A DNA stretch of 64,000 bases from CANJIV01 sp046330225 (GTDB taxonomy: Bacteria; Actinomycetota; Thermoleophilia; Solirubrobacterales; Solirubrobacteraceae): NCBI GenBank assembly GCA_046330225.1, contig JAXLTD010000002.1, positions 1 to 64,000 of the forward strand, given 5' to 3'. The notes beneath the pieces were generated by a model. The model worked only from the letters and a program-made list of their open reading frames with translations. It did not search any database and was not told the origin of the DNA. Within the stretch, counting starts at the first letter, position 1, and every line of letters begins with the position of its first letter. Below, piece by piece: positions 61,599-64,000 of this stretch. The position numbers were made by a program, and so were the translations under genes.

Positions 61599-62120
61599 AT
61601 GTTCCGCTGGTATGTCGTCAACACTTATTCCGGGCACGAGAACAAGGTCAAGCAGAACCTCGAGCACCGCGTCGTCTCGCTCGGTCAGCAGCGCGCGGTG
61701 AAGCAGGTCGTCGTCCCGACCGAGACCGTCTCGGAGATGAAGGAGAACCAGAAGGTCACCGTCGAGAAGCGCACCATGCCCGGCTACGTGCTGGTGAACA
61801 TGGAGCTCAACGACGACTCCTGGACCCTGGTGAAGGGCACCCCGGGCGTGACCGGCTTCGTCGGCGCGTCCAACGAGCCGGTGCCGCTCACCCAGGCCGA
61901 GGTCGACCGCCTCCTGCACCGCGAGACCGCCGAGCGGCCGCGGACCAAGGCGCAGTTCTCGATCGGCGAGTCGGTCAAGGTCGTCTCCGGCCCGCTGTCG
62001 GACTTCTCGGGTGAGATCTCCGAGATCAACGACGACGCCGCCAAGCTCAAGGTCCTCGTCTCCATCTTCGGCCGCGAAACGCCGGTCGAGGTGGGCTTCG
62101 ACCAGGTCAAGAAGATCTGA
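61599..62120 (+). CDS. nusG: transcription termination/antitermination factor NusG
   Basis: This 173-aa protein has the NusG NTD (WYVVNTYSGHENKVKQNLEH, MPGYVLVNM, TGFVGASNEPVPLT) and a C-terminal KOW domain (GESVKVVSGPLSDFSGEISE, FGRETPVEVGFDQVKKI). It lacks the long acidic N-terminal arm of Streptomyces or Mycobacterium NusG, so it is the compact form. It binds RNA polymerase and couples it to Rho or the ribosome. It sits 22 bases after secE. Confidence 0.97.
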   Translation: MFRWYVVNTYSGHENKVKQNLEHRVVSLGQQRAVKQVVVPTETVSEMKENQKVTVEKRTMPGYVLVNMELNDDSWTLVKGTPGVTGFVGASNEPVPLTQAEVDRLLHRETAERPRTKAQFSIGESVKVVSGPLSDFSGEISEINDDAAKLKVLVSIFGRETPVEVGFDQVKKI

Positions 62121-62162
62121 GCGCGTCGCCGCGGCGCGCTCCTCGCTACCCTCACCGTCCCC

Positions 62163-62585
62163 ATGGCGAAGAAGGTCCTCACCACCATCAAGCTCCAGGC
62201 CGTCGGCGGCCAGGCCAGCCCGGCGCCGCCGGTCGGCCCTGCGCTGGGCCAGCACGGGATCAACATCATGGAGTTCTGCAAGGCGTTCAACGCCCAGACC
62301 CAGCAGGACTCCGGCACCGTCATCCCGGTGGTCATCACGGTCTACGAGGACCGCTCCTTCACCTTCATCACCAAGACGCCGCCCGCCGCGGTTCTCATCA
62401 AGCAGGCCGCCGGCATCGAGAAGGGCTCCGGCGAGCCGCACCGCGAGAAGGTCGGGAAGATCAGCCAGGCCCAGGTCCGCGAGATCGCCGAGAAGAAGCT
62501 CGCCGACCTCAACGCGCACGACGTCGACCAAGCCGCGAAGATCATCGCCGGCACCGCCCGCTCGATGGGCGTGGAGGTCGGCTGA
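62163..62585 (+). CDS. rplK: 50S ribosomal protein L11
   Basis: This 140-aa protein matches L11: ITIKLQ-like TTIKLQAVGGQASPAPPVGP, ALGQHGINIMEFCKAFNAQT, and the rRNA-binding C-terminal domain (IAEKKLADLNAHDVDQAAKI, GTARSMGVEV). It binds the GTPase-associated centre of 23S rRNA. Its stop overlaps the rplA start (TGATG). Confidence 0.98.
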   Translation: MAKKVLTTIKLQAVGGQASPAPPVGPALGQHGINIMEFCKAFNAQTQQDSGTVIPVVITVYEDRSFTFITKTPPAAVLIKQAAGIEKGSGEPHREKVGKISQAQVREIAEKKLADLNAHDVDQAAKIIAGTARSMGVEVG

Positions 62586-63316
62586 TGCCCCGCCACGGAC
62601 GCGGCTACCGCGAAGCCAAGGCGCAGGTCGACCGCGAGCGCGAGTACGAGCCCGCCGAGGCGATCGAGCTCCTCAAGTCGCTGCGCAAGACGAAGTTCGA
62701 CGAGTCCGTTGAGCTCCACGTGCGCACCGGGCTCAACGTCCGCCACGCCGACGAGCAGCTGCGCGGCACGATCGCGCTGCCGAACGGGCTGGGCAAGGAC
62801 GTCACGATCGCGGTCTTCGCCCAGGGCGACAAGGCGCGCGAGGCCGAGGAAGCCGGCGCCGACGTCGTCGGCGGCGACGACCTCGCCAAGCGCGTGGAGG
62901 ACGGTTTCACCGACTTCGACGTGGCGATCGCCACGCCGGACATGATGCCGGTGGTCGGGCGCCTCGGCCGCATCCTCGGCCCGCAGGGCAAGATGCCCAA
63001 CCCGAAGGTCGGCACGGTCACGATGGACGTGCGCAAGGCCGTCGAGGAGTCGAAGTCCGGCAAGGTCGAGTACCGGACCGACCGCAGCGCGATCGTCCAC
63101 CTGGTGATCGGCAAGGCGAGCTTCGAGCCCCGGGCGCTGCTTGAGAATTACGCCGCGGTGATCGAGGAGCTCGTGCGGGCCAAGCCCGCCGCGGCGAAGG
63201 GCAAGTACCTGCGCTCGATCACGCTGGCCGCGACCATGGGCCCTGGCGTGAAGGTCGACCCGTCGCGCACCCGCGACATCGCGGGGGCGCCCGAGGAGGC
63301 GCCGGCAGCGGCGTAG
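62585..63316 (+). CDS. rplA: 50S ribosomal protein L1
   Basis: This 243-aa protein has L1 blocks: KFDESVELHVRTGLNVRHAD, GADVVGGDDLAKRVEDGF, GRLGRILGPQGKMPNPKVGT and TLAATMGPGVKVD. It has a short extra Ala/Pro/Glu tail. L1 forms the mobile stalk and often represses its own operon by binding its mRNA. ATG 62585 is coupled to the rplK stop. Confidence 0.98.
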   Translation: MPRHGRGYREAKAQVDREREYEPAEAIELLKSLRKTKFDESVELHVRTGLNVRHADEQLRGTIALPNGLGKDVTIAVFAQGDKAREAEEAGADVVGGDDLAKRVEDGFTDFDVAIATPDMMPVVGRLGRILGPQGKMPNPKVGTVTMDVRKAVEESKSGKVEYRTDRSAIVHLVIGKASFEPRALLENYAAVIEELVRAKPAAAKGKYLRSITLAATMGPGVKVDPSRTRDIAGAPEEAPAAA

Positions 63317-63493
63317 GCGGACAGAGCAGCCCTGCCCGAGACCCTCGGCACGCGCACGGCGCGGGAAGCCCGAGGCAGGCGGAGCGCGAGACGCCCCGGA
63401 CCCGACGTCCGGCCTCTTCGACGCCCGCCGCACGCGGGCGTTGCTCGTTCCACGAGAACTTCCCACGATGAAACGCAGCGAGAGAGGACGCCG
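63317..63493 (+). promoter_or_regulatory. L10 leader (rplJ mRNA autoregulatory region)
   Basis: The 177-base gap before rplJ holds a structured leader. CCCGAGACCCTCGG and the later GGGAAGCCCGAGGCAGGCGGA resemble the kink-turn region to which L10(L12)4 binds in many bacteria. A stable hairpin follows at 63421-63441. Position and motif fit the L10 leader class; the exact boundaries are not certain. Confidence 0.65.
63421..63441 (+). terminator. hairpin within the L10 leader (possible attenuator)
   Basis: Perfect 8-base arms ACGCCCGC and GCGGGCGT around a 5-base loop, followed by a modestly T-rich stretch (TTGCTCGTTCC). It could act as the expression platform of the leader. Confidence 0.45.
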
Positions 63494-64000
63494 ATGAATC
63501 GAGACCAGAAGGCCGCGGTGGTGCAGGAGATCGCCGCGGACATCGAGGGCGCCGAGGCCGTCTTCGCCGTCGACTACCGGGGCATCTCCGTGCCGCAGGC
63601 CGCCGAGCTGCGCACGAAGCTGCGCGAGGCCGACGCGAGCTTCCGGATCGTGAAGAACTCGCTGACCGAGCGGGCTGCGGACCAGGCGGGCGCTGACGCG
63701 CTGCGCGAGCTCCTCGAGGGGCCGACCGCGCTGACCTTCGTCCGCGGCGACGCCGCCCTGGCGGCCAAGGCGCTCAACGACTTCCGCCGGGCCAACGACC
63801 TGCTCGAGTTCAAGGGCGGGACGATGAACGGCGAGACGCTGTCGGTCGATCAGATCGTGGCGATCGCCCGGCTGCCCGCCCGCGAGGTGCTCCACGCCCA
63901 GCTCGTGGGCACCGTGGCGGCGCCGCTCACCGGCCTCGTGCGCGGCCTGAACGCGCTCATCGCCGGCCTGGCGATCCAGCTCGCGCAGATCGCCGAGCAG
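63494..64000 (+). CDS. rplJ: 50S ribosomal protein L10, 3' partial
   Basis: Start ATG 63494 follows a purine-rich stretch with GAGAGGA 6 bases upstream. The 169 residues present match L10: AEAVFAVDYRGISVPQAAEL, RIVKNSLTERAADQ, LLEGPTALTFVRGD and LVGTVAAPLTGLVRGLNALI. L10 anchors L7/L12 dimers on the ribosome. No stop occurs before the window ends, so only a few C-terminal residues and rplL are expected beyond. Confidence 0.97.
   Translation, partial: MNRDQKAAVVQEIAADIEGAEAVFAVDYRGISVPQAAELRTKLREADASFRIVKNSLTERAADQAGADALRELLEGPTALTFVRGDAALAAKALNDFRRANDLLEFKGGTMNGETLSVDQIVAIARLPAREVLHAQLVGTVAAPLTGLVRGLNALIAGLAIQLAQIAEQ

Noticed and set aside
1..64000. Mobile elements, integrases, phage genes or CRISPR arrays
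   Set aside because: No transposase, integrase, terminal inverted repeats, phage structural genes or regularly spaced repeats were found, and base composition is uniform apart from short promoter gaps.

Overview
The window is about 70% or more GC, densely coded on both strands, and full of ATGA/GTGA gene overlaps and GTG/TTG starts. It carries a conserved actinobacterial block (rpmG-secE-nusG-rplK-rplA-rplJ) at its right end. Gene content fits a deep-branching actinobacterium of the Thermoleophilia/Solirubrobacterales type: FG-GAP and beta-helix secreted proteins, LAL-type LuxR giants, SigF partner switching, and HutF-type histidine degradation. That assignment is inference; no rRNA is present. 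No tRNA, rRNA, CRISPR array, transposase or prophage was recognised.

Layout. 1-3.9 kb: an FG-GAP/integrin-like surface protein (5' end outside the window), a small secreted protein and a thioesterase. 4.1-13.8 kb: three giant LAL regulators of about 960-977 aa; a second secreted protein, paralogous to the one on the left, closes the block. 14-21 kb: a phosphoesterase with a Tat-like leader, small regulators, a secreted beta-propeller-like protein and a LuxR regulator. 19.9-22.1 kb: a divergent DHA2 efflux pump and HxlR regulator. 22.2-24.9 kb: a polar amino-acid ABC importer. 24.9-32.1 kb: a divergent histidine-utilisation locus, hutH-hutU-hutF against iclR-def-hutI. A peptide-deformylase-family enzyme sits where an N-formylglutamate hydrolase (HutG) would be expected. 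32.2-35.8 kb: membrane proteins, a DUF892 protein with a frameshifted lysine-rich tail, a cupin and a VOC protein.

35.8-45.6 kb: a general-stress partner-switching island. It holds sigF-crp-transketolase on one strand; an RsbW-like kinase, a degenerate RsbW-like protein and a STAS protein on the other; a MerR-GAF regulator; and a SpoIIE phosphatase plus a second STAS protein. Three GTTT-N16/17-GGG(C/T)A promoter-like sites fit a SigF regulon here. 45.7-48.3 kb: a frameshifted beta-helix/Calx-beta gene and a glycosyl hydrolase family 9 remnant. 48.4-56.1 kb: a PLP decarboxylase, a glutamine amidotransferase, a secreted metallopeptidase, an FprA-type ferredoxin reductase, a phosphatase-like protein lacking its catalytic aspartates, and an MFS transporter. 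56.2-59.6 kb: an ATP-grasp/alpha-E/transglutaminase operon. 59.7-64 kb: a GNAT-VOC fusion and the ribosomal/NusG block with an L10 leader; rplJ runs off the end.

Several genes show apparent single-base G/C losses. These may be real decay or assembly errors, so frameshift calls should be checked against reads.
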